A stretch of 64,000 nt of DNA, from NCBI RefSeq assembly GCF_001011115.1, contig NZ_CP008874.1:186001-250000 (forward strand), in the 5' to 3' direction. The position numbers were made by a program, and so were the translations under genes. Position 1 is the stretch's first letter. Each line of letters begins with the position of its first letter. Below, in pieces: positions 35,440 through 43,665 of this stretch. Origin of the DNA: Halanaeroarchaeum sulfurireducens (GTDB taxonomy: Archaea > Halobacteriota > Halobacteria > Halobacteriales > Halobacteriaceae). The notes under the pieces were generated by a model, which made no database searches, was not told the DNA's origin, and was given only the letters and a program-made list of their open reading frames with translations.

Positions 35440-36651
35440 ATGCTCTCCGAGGACGACGTGCTGGCGGCCCGTGACCGGGTCGCCGACGTCGCACGTCACA
35501 CGCCGCTGGATCATTCCTATAGCTTCTCCGCGATGACGGACGCGGCTGTCCACCTCAAACTCGAGAACACCCAACGGACGGGCGCGTTCAAGATCAGGGG
35601 AGCGGCCAATCGAATCCGCACCCTCACCGACGCCGAGCAGGCGGCCGGCGTCGTCACGGCCAGCGCCGGCAACCACGCCCAGGGGGTAGCGCTCGCCGCG
35701 AGTCGCAGCGGCGTCGACGCGACGGTCGTCATGCCCGAGTACGCTCCCTATTCGAAGGTCACCGCGACCCGGAGCTACGGGGCCACGGTGGTGCTCCACG
35801 GCGAGGACTACAACGACGCACAGGCCAGGGCCCACGAGATCGAGCGGGAGAGTGACCGCGTCTACGTCCACGCCTTCGACGACGAGGACGTGATGGCGGG
35901 CCAGGGGACGATCGGCCTCGAGATTCTCGACGACCTCCCCTCGGTCGAGACGATCGTGGTGGCCATCGGTGGCGGGGGACTCATCGCCGGCATCGCCACG
36001 GCCGTCAAAGCCCGGAAGCCGGACGTTCGCGTGGTGGGCGTTCAGGCCGAGGGCGCACCGTCGGCGGCCCGAGCCCTGGAGCAGGGGTCGGTCTGCGAAC
36101 TCGACGGCGTCGACACCATCGCGGACGGGATCGCGACGCGGTCCGTCGGCGAGCGAACCTTCCCCTACATTCAGGACCGGGTCGACGAGGTTGTGACCGT
36201 CTCCGACGACGAGATCGCCCTCGCGGTCACGCTCCTGCTCGAGCGGGCGAAGACGCTCGTCGAACCGGCCGGCGCCGTCCCGGTGGCCGCGCTGCTAGAG
36301 GAGCGCTTCGACGTCGACCCCGACGAGGTGGTCGTCCCGCTGTTGAGCGGTGGCAACATCGACATGAACCTGCTCACCACGGTCATCCTGCGAGGGCTGG
36401 CCGATCAGGGACGCTACCTCAAGATCCGGATGACCCTCCCCGACCGGCCCGGCTCGTTGCGACAGGTCACCGACGTCATCGCCGACGAGCGGGCGAACAT
36501 CTACGCCATCGAGCACGACCGGACCAGCGGCGACATCGCGATGAACGACACGGAGATCGAGGTCGACATGCAGACCCGCGGTGAGGAACACGTCGAGGGC
36601 TTGCTGTCCCGACTCCGGGAGAAGGGCTACGACGTCGAGGTTCTCGTGTAG
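35440..36651 (+). CDS. ilvA: Threonine ammonia-lyase with ACT domain
   Basis: PLP enzyme that deaminates threonine to 2-oxobutanoate for isoleucine synthesis. The PLP lysine lies in GAFKIRGA, the phosphate loop is GGGGLIAG, and the asparagine loop is TASAGNHAQGVA. The C-terminal domain (about residues 325-403) is an ACT-type regulatory domain, typical of the shorter IlvA/TdcB group. The ATG at 35440 follows a GTTAACA box by about 28 nt. It is followed by ridA 39 nt later. Confidence 0.94.
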   Translation: MLSEDDVLAARDRVADVARHTPLDHSYSFSAMTDAAVHLKLENTQRTGAFKIRGAANRIRTLTDAEQAAGVVTASAGNHAQGVALAASRSGVDATVVMPEYAPYSKVTATRSYGATVVLHGEDYNDAQARAHEIERESDRVYVHAFDDEDVMAGQGTIGLEILDDLPSVETIVVAIGGGGLIAGIATAVKARKPDVRVVGVQAEGAPSAARALEQGSVCELDGVDTIADGIATRSVGERTFPYIQDRVDEVVTVSDDEIALAVTLLLERAKTLVEPAGAVPVAALLEERFDVDPDEVVVPLLSGGNIDMNLLTTVILRGLADQGRYLKIRMTLPDRPGSLRQVTDVIADERANIYAIEHDRTSGDIAMNDTEIEVDMQTRGEEHVEGLLSRLREKGYDVEVLV

Positions 36652-36690
36652 TTGGCGTGTATTTAAGTTACGGCGCGTCAACGATGGGGT

Positions 36691-37074
36691 ATGAAACGCG
36701 TCATCGACACGTCCGAGGCCCCCGCCGCCGTCGGTGCGTACAGCCAGGGGGTGACCGACGGGTCGCTTTTGTTCACCGCCGGTCAGATTCCGCTTACACC
36801 GGACGGTGACCTCCTCGACGAGGAGGACATCGCTGTGCAGACCCGGCAGTGTCTCGAGAACGTCAAGGCCATCCTCGAGGAGGAGGGGGTGACGATGCAG
36901 GACGTCCTGAAGGTGACCGTCTACCTCGACGACATGGACGACTTCGACGCCATGAACGAGGCCTACGGGGAGTACTTCCGGGACAACCCACCCGCACGGA
37001 GCGCGGTGGAGGCGGGTGCGCTCCCGAAGGATGTCGACGTCGAGATCGAGGCCATCGCCACCCAGCGGGACTGA
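36691..37074 (+). CDS. ridA: RidA-family enamine/imine deaminase
   Basis: Hydrolyses the reactive 2-aminocrotonate/2-iminobutyrate released by IlvA. The 127 residues match the Rid family: VGAYSQGVTDGSLLFTAGQIPL, the QCLENVKAILEEEG helix, and the NPPARSAVEAGALPKDVDVEIEAIA end with the active-site Arg. Its position directly after ilvA fits this role. A TATTTAAG box about 27 nt upstream suggests its own leaderless transcript as well. Confidence 0.94.
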   Translation: MKRVIDTSEAPAAVGAYSQGVTDGSLLFTAGQIPLTPDGDLLDEEDIAVQTRQCLENVKAILEEEGVTMQDVLKVTVYLDDMDDFDAMNEAYGEYFRDNPPARSAVEAGALPKDVDVEIEAIATQRD

Positions 37075-37078
37075 ATTC

Positions 37079-37279
37079 ATGTCGGGACGACGGGAACACC
37101 TGCTAAGGGGGCTCGTCGGCGCCCTCTCGTTTCTCGTGTTGGTACAGGGATACCGGCTGCTCTCGGGACGCGGTCCCTCGCTTCCGGTGTTGCTCGGCGT
37201 CGCGGTCGTCGTCTGGGCTGTCGGGTCGGCCGGGAGCGCGCTGCTGGATGCCTGGCTGGCCGAGAAAAGAAGGGTTTAA
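37079..37279 (+). CDS. Small two-helix membrane protein
   Basis: A 66-residue protein starting 4 nt after the ridA stop. A basic start (MSGRREHLLRG) precedes two hydrophobic helices (about 10-26 and 33-55) and a charged end (AEKRRV). The helix-turn-helix membrane pattern and tight spacing suggest a real gene co-transcribed with ridA. The family is not recognised. Confidence 0.6.
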   Translation: MSGRREHLLRGLVGALSFLVLVQGYRLLSGRGPSLPVLLGVAVVVWAVGSAGSALLDAWLAEKRRV

Positions 37280-37306
37280 ACGCCGGACGCGGGTACGATA
37301 CGGTGA

Positions 37307-37388
37307 GCCGGGATGGCCGAATGGCAAAGCGCACGCCTGGAAAGCGTGTCCCCTTTCGGGGTTCTGGGTTCAAATCCCAGTCCCGGCG
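37307..37388 (+). tRNA. tRNA-Ser (GGA anticodon)
   Basis: Full cloverleaf with a long class II variable arm. The acceptor stem is GCCGGGA/TCCCGGC with discriminator G at 37388. The anticodon stem-loop CACGC-CTGGAAA-GCGTG gives anticodon GGA (codons UCC/UCU). The variable arm is CCCC-TTTC-GGGG, and the T-arm is CTGGG-TTCAAAT-CCCAG. No intron and no encoded CCA. Confidence 0.95.
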
Positions 37389-37407
37389 TCGTTCTCCGAT
37401 CCACTCG

Positions 37408-37511
37408 CACCTTTTTCCCGATCGGGTTTCCTCGCGCCTGCGGCGCTGCGGGAACCTCTCTCGGCAAAAATCTGCACCAAAAACACGCAGCCGCGAGCCT
37501 TCGGCTCGCGG
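37408..37511 (-). repeat. Structured tRNA-flanking element, copy A
   Basis: Read on the minus strand. Hairpin I (37491-37511, CCGCGAGCC-GAA-GGCTCGCGG) is followed by CTGCGTGTTTTTGGTGCAG and ATTTTTGC. A GC-rich hairpin region between GGTT and AACCCGA comes next, and the element closes with AAAAAGGTG. The same order of parts occurs in copy B at 45778-45870. The element ends 20 nt from the 3' end of tRNA-Ser and converges on it. No coding capacity is evident. It may be a non-coding RNA, a terminator-like structure or a mobile repeat. Confidence 0.6.
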
Positions 37512-37853
37512 AACGCGAATCGGTGGACGACCGCACAGCTACGCGGGATTACGGAATATCAAGGAGAAAGCCTCGCGCTTCAGCGCGGGGAGGAAGTCAA
37601 GCGATACCAGACGCGTGCAGCGGGCGAGACGCGAAACGTCCCGGAGACGCGAACGGCGATAGCGCGGTACTCCGGTCCGCGGACCGTTCGAGCGGGCCAT
37701 CGACCCGCGAGAAGAAGCCGTGTGCAAGCGAGCCCGTCTGGTTCTGGGTTCAAATCCCGAGAGACGCGCTACGCTCGTCTCTCGACGTCCCGTTCACCTC
37801 GCTCACTGGCGGTTCGCGGGATTCGCATTTTCGGCGGAGGTCTCGAGCGTCTC
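37512..37853. other. Gene-free repeat region: IS200/IS605-like right-end remnant and tRNA-Ser fragment
   Basis: No credible gene lies here. At 37561-37605, GAGAAAGCCTCGCGCTTCAG and the following GCGGGGAGGAAGTCAAGC form a hairpin (37571-37590). This is how haloarchaeal TnpB (IS1341-type) elements end: one frame reads IKEKASRFSAGRKSS, the usual TnpB terminus. The transposase body is missing. CGGTCCGCGGACCG (37673-37686) is a perfect palindrome. At 37740-37758, 19 nt repeat the tRNA-Ser 3' half, followed by a hairpin with 9-bp arms (CGAGAGACG/CGTCTCTCG). The region looks like a scar of mobile DNA next to a tRNA gene. Confidence 0.55.
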
Positions 37854-38711
37854 TCAGTCTCCTCGGACCCACCGTCCCACACGATTCGCCGTCCCCGTCC
37901 CCTGGAAGACCACGTCGAACCGGTCGGTCGCAAGGAGGCCGGCCAGGAGTGTCAGGGCCACGCCCGTCGCGAGCCAGTTGCCGTAGAAGGCGTTGACCCC
38001 TCCCCACAGGAGGACGAAACTCACCATGTCGTCGAGGGCGAACTCGGCGGTCTCGAGCCGTTCGAGCAGCGCGGTCCGTGAGAACGCCGCGTCGAGTGTG
38101 ACCACGGACACCGTTCCGCTGAGCACCCACCCCGCGTAGTTCGAGAGGGGCACTCCGTATATCGGGCCGCCGCCGTAGGTCCAAAAGCGGAGTGCCACCG
38201 CACCCGGATCGAGCACCAGGTCAATGGCCAGGACCACGGCCAGCGTCGCCGGCAGCCGGACGAGCCGGGCGTCGGCTCGCTCGCCGAGTACCAGGACGGT
38301 CAGCAGGTAAGCGTTCACCACGAGCGGCACGAAAAACACCGGGAGGCCGACCGGAATACCGTGTACCATCGGCCCGAGGGCGATCTCGTAGGCGAACTCT
38401 CCGTAGGGCCACCCCGTCGTGATGCCCACGTACTCGATCCCGTACGCGTAAGCCATCAGACCACCCACGATGGCAGCCCCGCGACGGTCGAAAAGCGGGA
38501 CGATCGCCGCCACCAGTGGGAGACGCATGACGGCCGTCCCGAAGAGGAGCAGTGTCGGTTGAAAGGCGTACGGCTCCGGAATGAGCCCCTCCGCACTCGC
38601 AACGAGCAGGACGACGCCCACTGCGGGGAAGGTGACCGCGATGGTAAAGCGATTTCGCCGGACGAAATCGTCCAAGCGCGTCTCCAGGCCCCGACGGGTC
38701 TCAGCCCCCAT
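37854..38711 (-). CDS. cruF: Bisanhydrobacterioruberin hydratase
   Basis: Carotenoid C-2'',3''-hydratase that completes bacterioruberin by hydrating bisanhydrobacterioruberin. Integral membrane protein of 285 residues with about seven helices and the family segments YGIEYVGITTGWPYGEFAY and LDPGAVALRFWTYGGGPIYG. Last gene of crtB-crtD-lyeJ-cruF; its ATG overlaps the lyeJ end by 11 nt. Confidence 0.9.
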   Translation of the reverse strand: MGAETRRGLETRLDDFVRRNRFTIAVTFPAVGVVLLVASAEGLIPEPYAFQPTLLLFGTAVMRLPLVAAIVPLFDRRGAAIVGGLMAYAYGIEYVGITTGWPYGEFAYEIALGPMVHGIPVGLPVFFVPLVVNAYLLTVLVLGERADARLVRLPATLAVVLAIDLVLDPGAVALRFWTYGGGPIYGVPLSNYAGWVLSGTVSVVTLDAAFSRTALLERLETAEFALDDMVSFVLLWGGVNAFYGNWLATGVALTLLAGLLATDRFDVVFQGTGTANRVGRWVRGD

Positions 38712-39540
38712 GGGTCAGCCCCCACAGCCCCGCCATCGTCAAGATTGCGCCGACGGCCGTGTTGATGGCGGGAAAGTACCAGTACGCCCGCCCGACGTCG
38801 ACATTGCCGGTGAGGACCCACAGCGCGAGCGCCGGGTAGACCGCCAGTAGGACGCCGCCCCGCCAGTCGAGCGTGGCGAACGCCAGGGCGGCGAGTCCCC
38901 AGGTCGTCGCACAGTAGACCAGCGCGCCGCGGGCGCCCAGAACGGTCGCGGTGGTACGAATCCCGCTTTTTCGGTCTGGCCCGACGTCGGGGACAGCGGA
39001 GAAGGTGTGCATCGCCATCGCCCACAACCACCCCCCGGCGATGGCGGCGATCGGCGGCTGGCCGCCCGCCACGGCGGCGTAGGCCGCGCCGCCGGGGAGC
39101 ACGTAGAGTCCGTTCGACAGCGAGTCGAGCGGCGGTCGTACCTTCAGTCTGACCGGCGGGACGCTGTACGCCGCCCCGAGCAGGAGAAAGCCCCCGATCC
39201 ACGGCGCGGCGGGCCGGGGAACGAGCGGGAGGAGGGCCACCCCGGCGACCAGACTGGCGATCACGGCCAGGGGTGTCGCCCGCTGGCCACGATAGCGCAC
39301 CTCGCGGCGCTCTTTCTTGGGGTTTCGTCGATCCACCTCGCGGTCGAAGACGTCGTTGACCCCGTAGAGGTAGACGTTTGCAGGGACCAGAAAGTACGCG
39401 AACAGCACGAGCGGGACGACCCCGACGAGCGCCGTCGGCCGATCCGCCCCGAAGGTCACCCCAACCAGGACTGGCCCGGCGAGGTAGAGCCAAAACCGCG
39501 GACGCGACTGCTTGAGCAGGTAGCCGATGGTCACGGTCAC
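38701..39540 (-). CDS. lyeJ: Lycopene elongase/1,2-hydratase (UbiA family)
   Basis: Adds C5 prenyl units and water to lycopene ends to give the C50 backbone. UbiA-type prenyltransferase of 279 residues with the two Asp motifs NDVFDREVDRRNPKK and DVGPDRKSG, and about eight transmembrane helices. It starts with GTG in a 4-nt GTGA overlap with crtD, indicating coupled translation in the bacterioruberin operon. Confidence 0.92.
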   Translation of the reverse strand: MTVTIGYLLKQSRPRFWLYLAGPVLVGVTFGADRPTALVGVVPLVLFAYFLVPANVYLYGVNDVFDREVDRRNPKKERREVRYRGQRATPLAVIASLVAGVALLPLVPRPAAPWIGGFLLLGAAYSVPPVRLKVRPPLDSLSNGLYVLPGGAAYAAVAGGQPPIAAIAGGWLWAMAMHTFSAVPDVGPDRKSGIRTTATVLGARGALVYCATTWGLAALAFATLDWRGGVLLAVYPALALWVLTGNVDVGRAYWYFPAINTAVGAILTMAGLWGLTHGG

Positions 39541-41069
39541 AGGTCGTCGAGGACGTACTCGGCGGTGTGTTCCCCGCTGATGAGGGTCATGGGGACGCCG
39601 ATGCCTGGCGTGGTGTACGAGCCGGTGAAATAGAGGCCATCCACGGCAGAGGAGCGGTGAGGTGGCCGGAGGACGGCCGTCTGGCGCAGCGTGTGCGCGA
39701 GTCCCAGGGCGCTACCGGCCTCGCTATTGAACATGGAGCGGTAGTCGTCGACGCAGGTCGTTCGCTCGAAGACGATCCTGTCGCGGAGGTCCTCGCCCGT
39801 ATTCTCGGCGAGATCCGCGAGGATTTGCTCCCGATATGCTGCCCGTCGGTCTGGCCCGTCCGGGAGGCCCGCGGCGATCGGCACCAGGACCACGACGGCG
39901 CTGTGTCCGTCTGGGGCCACGGAGTCGTCCGTCTTCGAGGTCACCGACACGTAATAGGCCGGGTCCTCGGGCCACGCGGGGTGCTCGAAGATCGTCTCGA
40001 AGTGTGGATCCCAGTCGCCGGGCAGCACGAGGGTGTGGTGTTCGAGCGCTGGAACCGCGCCCTCGACGCCCAGGTAGAGCATGAACGCGGAGGGGGCGTA
40101 GGTTCGGGAGTCCCAGTACGACTCGTCGAACTGTCGTTTTACGGGCGGGAGGAGATCCCGCTCGGTGTGGGCGTAATCCGCGTCAGAGACCACGACATCG
40201 GCTCGATGAGCGCCAGTGGGAGTCCTGACCGAGAAGCCATCGCGCGAGCCGACGATCGCGGTCGCGGGCTCGCCCGTGTGGTAGTCAACTCCGAGTTCCG
40301 CGCCGAGGTCGACCAGTGCCTCGACCACGCCATACATCCCGCCCTCGGGGTAGAATACGCCGAGGTTAAAGTCCACATGACTCATCAGGTTGTAGAGTGC
40401 GGGCGTATTCTGCGGGCTCCCGCCCAGAAAGACCAGGGTGTACTGCAGTAACTGCTGGAGTTTCGGGTGGTCAAAGTACTCCTCGACGTGGTCTTGCATC
40501 GATCCGAGCAACGACAGGCCACGGGCGTAAACGGCCAGCCGTGGGTCGAGGAAGTCCCGGAGGCGGGAGCGGTCCTCGTAGACGAAGTGCTCCATGCCGA
40601 TCTCGTAGTTCTCTTTGGACGTTTCGAGGTACTCCCGGAAGGTGTCGCCCGCTCCCGTTTCGTGGGCCTCGAACAGCGCCTCGATCTGGTCGAGATCGTC
40701 GGTGACGTCGAGGATGTCGCCAGTCGGTCCGTCATGGCGTCCCGGTGGGTCCCCGGTTGGCGCGGGTCCCACGTCCTCCTTGAAGAAGATCCGGTAATGT
40801 GGGTCCAGGCGCGTCAGTCCGTAGTACTCGGCGGGGGTTCGATCGAAGTGCCCGAAAAACCGCTCGAAGACGTCCGGCATCAGATACCAGGAAGGGCCAA
40901 GATCGAAGCGAAACCCCTCGCCTTCGAGGGTCGACGCGCGCCCCCCAAGCTGGTCGTTCTTCTCGACGACCGTCACGTCGGCCCCGGCCTCGGCCAGGTA
41001 ACACGCGGTGGCGAGCCCGCCGAATCCGCCGCCCACGATAACGACATCGGTATCCGCTGCCCCCCTCAC
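39537..41069 (-). CDS. crtD: Carotenoid desaturase (CrtD/CrtI family)
   Basis: FAD-dependent desaturase of the phytoene-desaturase family. The N-terminal dinucleotide motif is VVIVGGGFGGLATACYLAEAG, and LGGRASTLEGEGFRFDLGPSW follows. The C-terminal part reads GLYFTGSYTTPGIGVPM. Adjacency to lyeJ and cruF suggests the 3,4-desaturase CrtD of bacterioruberin synthesis. A phytoene desaturase role (CrtI) is possible because crtB is also adjacent. The GTG start at 41069 forms a GTGA overlap with the crtB stop; another GTG lies three codons upstream. It has 510 residues. Confidence 0.85.
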   Translation of the reverse strand: MRGAADTDVVIVGGGFGGLATACYLAEAGADVTVVEKNDQLGGRASTLEGEGFRFDLGPSWYLMPDVFERFFGHFDRTPAEYYGLTRLDPHYRIFFKEDVGPAPTGDPPGRHDGPTGDILDVTDDLDQIEALFEAHETGAGDTFREYLETSKENYEIGMEHFVYEDRSRLRDFLDPRLAVYARGLSLLGSMQDHVEEYFDHPKLQQLLQYTLVFLGGSPQNTPALYNLMSHVDFNLGVFYPEGGMYGVVEALVDLGAELGVDYHTGEPATAIVGSRDGFSVRTPTGAHRADVVVSDADYAHTERDLLPPVKRQFDESYWDSRTYAPSAFMLYLGVEGAVPALEHHTLVLPGDWDPHFETIFEHPAWPEDPAYYVSVTSKTDDSVAPDGHSAVVVLVPIAAGLPDGPDRRAAYREQILADLAENTGEDLRDRIVFERTTCVDDYRSMFNSEAGSALGLAHTLRQTAVLRPPHRSSAVDGLYFTGSYTTPGIGVPMTLISGEHTAEYVLDDL

Positions 41070-42073
41070 GACGACCACCGCATGAGACCGTCAGCCACCG
41101 TGTGGACGGCCGGACCGAACCGTCCGCCGGACGCCGACGGTCGGGAGTCGGGTGTAGACTCGACCGGGACGGCGCTCGCTCGCTCGAATGTCACAACGGG
41201 GTCGTTCGTCATTTTCCAGTGGAGGGTCGTCCGGGCCACTGCCCGCGCGCGGTCGAGCCACGATAGCTCCGGCGGATTCGTCAGCACGTCGTAGCCGCGC
41301 CGCCGAATCAACCGGTGGTGTTCGGCGTAGAGAATCGCAGAGAGCAACACCGCGAACTGGACATCCTCGGGCAGGTATTCGATCCCTTCGACCCCGGTCC
41401 GATAGCGTTCCTCGGCCCGCTCGAGTTCGTGCAGGACGGCCGCGGCCACGCCGGGGGTAAACTCTTTCGCCCGGATGTCCCGCTCACCGACGCCATACTT
41501 CTCGAGAGTGGCGAGCGGGAGGTAGATGCGATCGTAGTCGTCAACGTCCTCGCGCACGTCCCGGACGAAGTTCGTGAGCTGGAACGCCTCAGCGAGTGCC
41601 CTGGCGTGGGACTGGGCCGACTCGGGGAGATCTGGGGCCATCACGTCGACGAGCATCCTGGCGACGGCGACCGACGACCCGCGGAGATAGGACTCCAGAT
41701 CCGCGTACGTCTCGTACCGGCGCACGGAGACGTCCGAGAGCATGGCGTCAATGAAGACGTCGATCTCCGAGGGGTCGAGGTCGTGGGTCTGGCGGAGCCG
41801 GTTCGTCGCGGCGAGGACGGGGCCGTCCGCCTCTCGTTCGCCCTTCGCCACGGCTCGGATCCGCTCCAGGCCCTCCCGTTGCTCGGCGGCCGTCGCGTCC
41901 CCCGGGTCGTCGACTATCTCGTCGGCAATCCGGAAGAAGGCATAGAGGACGTAGGTCGGATGGCGAGCCCGCTCCGGGAGGACGCGCGTTGCGACGTGGA
42001 AGGTAGCCCCGGTCTCGCGTTGTATCGCCTTGCTCTCGGCGATATCGTCCTGCGATGGCTGTTGCTGACTCAC
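41066..42073 (-). CDS. crtB: Phytoene synthase
   Basis: Condenses two geranylgeranyl diphosphates to phytoene, the entry step of carotenoid synthesis. A squalene/phytoene synthase fold of 335 residues. It has two Asp-rich sites, RIADEIVDD and NFVRDVREDVDDYDRIYLP, the latter being the second signature. First gene of the C50 carotenoid operon. The polyprenyl synthase at 111 could supply its substrate, although other GGPP synthases are likely elsewhere. Confidence 0.93.
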   Translation of the reverse strand: MSQQQPSQDDIAESKAIQRETGATFHVATRVLPERARHPTYVLYAFFRIADEIVDDPGDATAAEQREGLERIRAVAKGEREADGPVLAATNRLRQTHDLDPSEIDVFIDAMLSDVSVRRYETYADLESYLRGSSVAVARMLVDVMAPDLPESAQSHARALAEAFQLTNFVRDVREDVDDYDRIYLPLATLEKYGVGERDIRAKEFTPGVAAAVLHELERAEERYRTGVEGIEYLPEDVQFAVLLSAILYAEHHRLIRRRGYDVLTNPPELSWLDRARAVARTTLHWKMTNDPVVTFERASAVPVESTPDSRPSASGGRFGPAVHTVADGLMRWSS

Positions 42074-42155
42074 GTTGACATATCAAACACCAGCATGATG
42101 CAAGAGTGTTGGGGTAGTGGCGGGTTCGGCCCTCGAACGACCGAGTATGTCCGTC

Positions 42156-43556
42156 CTACCTGTCGAGTTCGGCCGATGCGTCCCGAAACATGGCGTCCAG
42201 GATTTCGGGCGTCGTCGGGTGGTAGGCCCGGTCGGGCAATCTCCGGACGTCCAGTTCCATTTCCACGACGATCTGCATCGTCTTGGCCATCGCGTCGGCG
42301 TGGTAGTGCAGCCCCTGGTAGCCCAGTACCGTCCCGTCGCGGGCGACGACGAGCGTCGCCAGCCCCTCGGGAACGTTCTTCGCCTTGAAGACACCCTCGT
42401 GGTCCGCCCGTTGGGAGACGGTGATCGGGTCGTACCCGGCTTCCTGGGCCGACTCCTCGGTGTGGCCGACCCGCGCGAACGGCAGGACGCCGAGCCCCGA
42501 AAAGACGACGTGGTGGTGGATCGGATCGTACTCCGCGAGCGAGTCGCCGGCGACGTCTCGCTGGATGTTCTCCGCGGCGTGGTAGCCCTCCTCCTTCGCG
42601 ACGTGCAGGACGGGCTGGCGGCCGTTGGCGTCGCCCACCACGTAGACGCGCTCGTCGTCGATGGCCCGGAGTGTGTCGTCGACCCAGCCGGGGCCCGGCT
42701 CGATCGACGTCTCGTCGATGTCGACCCCCTCGAGCGCTGGTTTCCGGCCCGTGAACGCGAACACCTCCTCGGCCTCGAGGTCGCGGGTTTCGCCCTCGTG
42801 GGTGACCGTCATTCGGACGCCCCCCGTTGCCGTGGTTTCGATGGCCTCCGTTTGCGCCGCGAGCATGACGTCGATGTCGAAGGCGTCCTCGTAGAAGGTC
42901 CGTAGCTCCTCGCCGAACGCCTCGTCGGCCTGTCCGAGAAGCTGGGGTAACATCTCCACGACGGTCAGGTCCATCCCACCGGCCTCGCTCAGATACGGGA
43001 CGAGTTCCAGCCCGACGACGCCCATTCCGATGACGAGCCCGGTGTCGGCGAAATCCGTCGCGTCGAGGACGTCGGCGCTCGTCTGTACCGGCACGTCGTC
43101 GATCCCCGGGATCGGCGGGACGTTGACGTTCGAGCCGGTTGCGACGACCACGTAGTCCGGTTCGATCGTCCGGTCACCGACCTGGAGGACTCGGTCGTCG
43201 ACGAACCGGGCGGTCTCTCTCAGGAACTCGACGTCGTCGCGCTCGGCCAGCTCCTCGACGGCGTCGCGCCGGTAGCTGGCCCACTCGGCGGTATGGTCGT
43301 TTTTCCGCTCGACGACGGCCTCGATGTCGACGTCTGGAACGTCACCGACGAGCCGGTCGTCGTGTCGGGCCGCAAAGCGGTGTTCGGTGGCCGAGAGCAC
43401 CTCTTTCGAGGGCATACACCCGCGGAGGATACAGAGCCCTCCCCCCGGATCGGCGTCGTCGATCATCGTCAGGTCAATCTCGGGGTCCTCGGCCAGGCGC
43501 TCGGCGGCGGCGACGCCGGCGCTGCCGTAGGCCCCGATGACTGCGACGTGGGTCAT
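42156..43556 (-). CDS. Class I pyridine nucleotide-disulfide oxidoreductase (lipoamide dehydrogenase-like)
   Basis: FAD/NAD(P) flavoenzyme of 466 residues. The redox-active pair lies in LCILRGCMPSK (C42 and C47). The NAD domain shows GLVIGMGVVGLE, the second FAD motif reads DERVYVVGDANG, and the C-terminal catalytic dyad is YHPTTPE (His and Glu). The N-terminal FAD motif is GAYGSAG, not the common GxGxxG. The set of residues predicts an active disulfide reductase. Absence of E1/E2 genes nearby leaves the substrate open. The start at 43556 (MTHVAVIG) is the first ATG next to the FAD domain. Confidence 0.85.
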   Translation of the reverse strand: MTHVAVIGAYGSAGVAAAERLAEDPEIDLTMIDDADPGGGLCILRGCMPSKEVLSATEHRFAARHDDRLVGDVPDVDIEAVVERKNDHTAEWASYRRDAVEELAERDDVEFLRETARFVDDRVLQVGDRTIEPDYVVVATGSNVNVPPIPGIDDVPVQTSADVLDATDFADTGLVIGMGVVGLELVPYLSEAGGMDLTVVEMLPQLLGQADEAFGEELRTFYEDAFDIDVMLAAQTEAIETTATGGVRMTVTHEGETRDLEAEEVFAFTGRKPALEGVDIDETSIEPGPGWVDDTLRAIDDERVYVVGDANGRQPVLHVAKEEGYHAAENIQRDVAGDSLAEYDPIHHHVVFSGLGVLPFARVGHTEESAQEAGYDPITVSQRADHEGVFKAKNVPEGLATLVVARDGTVLGYQGLHYHADAMAKTMQIVVEMELDVRRLPDRAYHPTTPEILDAMFRDASAELDR

Positions 43557-43665
43557 ACTCTCCGTTGGGGCAAGCCGGACAAACGCCCTTTGATCCCTGC
43601 CCGGTCTCGCCGCTATTCGTCGCGGTTCCGCCACACTTAGTAGCGCTGTAGCCCAGCACTGGCGT

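Noticed and set aside
37248-38081. Long plus-strand frames running through tRNA-Ser and the repeat region
   Set aside because: They read through a tRNA, hairpins and into the antisense of cruF; no protein-like pattern except the short TnpB-like tail.
42074-42116. AACAC/GTGTT dyad upstream of crtB
   Set aside because: Arms of five bases with mismatches; expected by chance in a region of this size.
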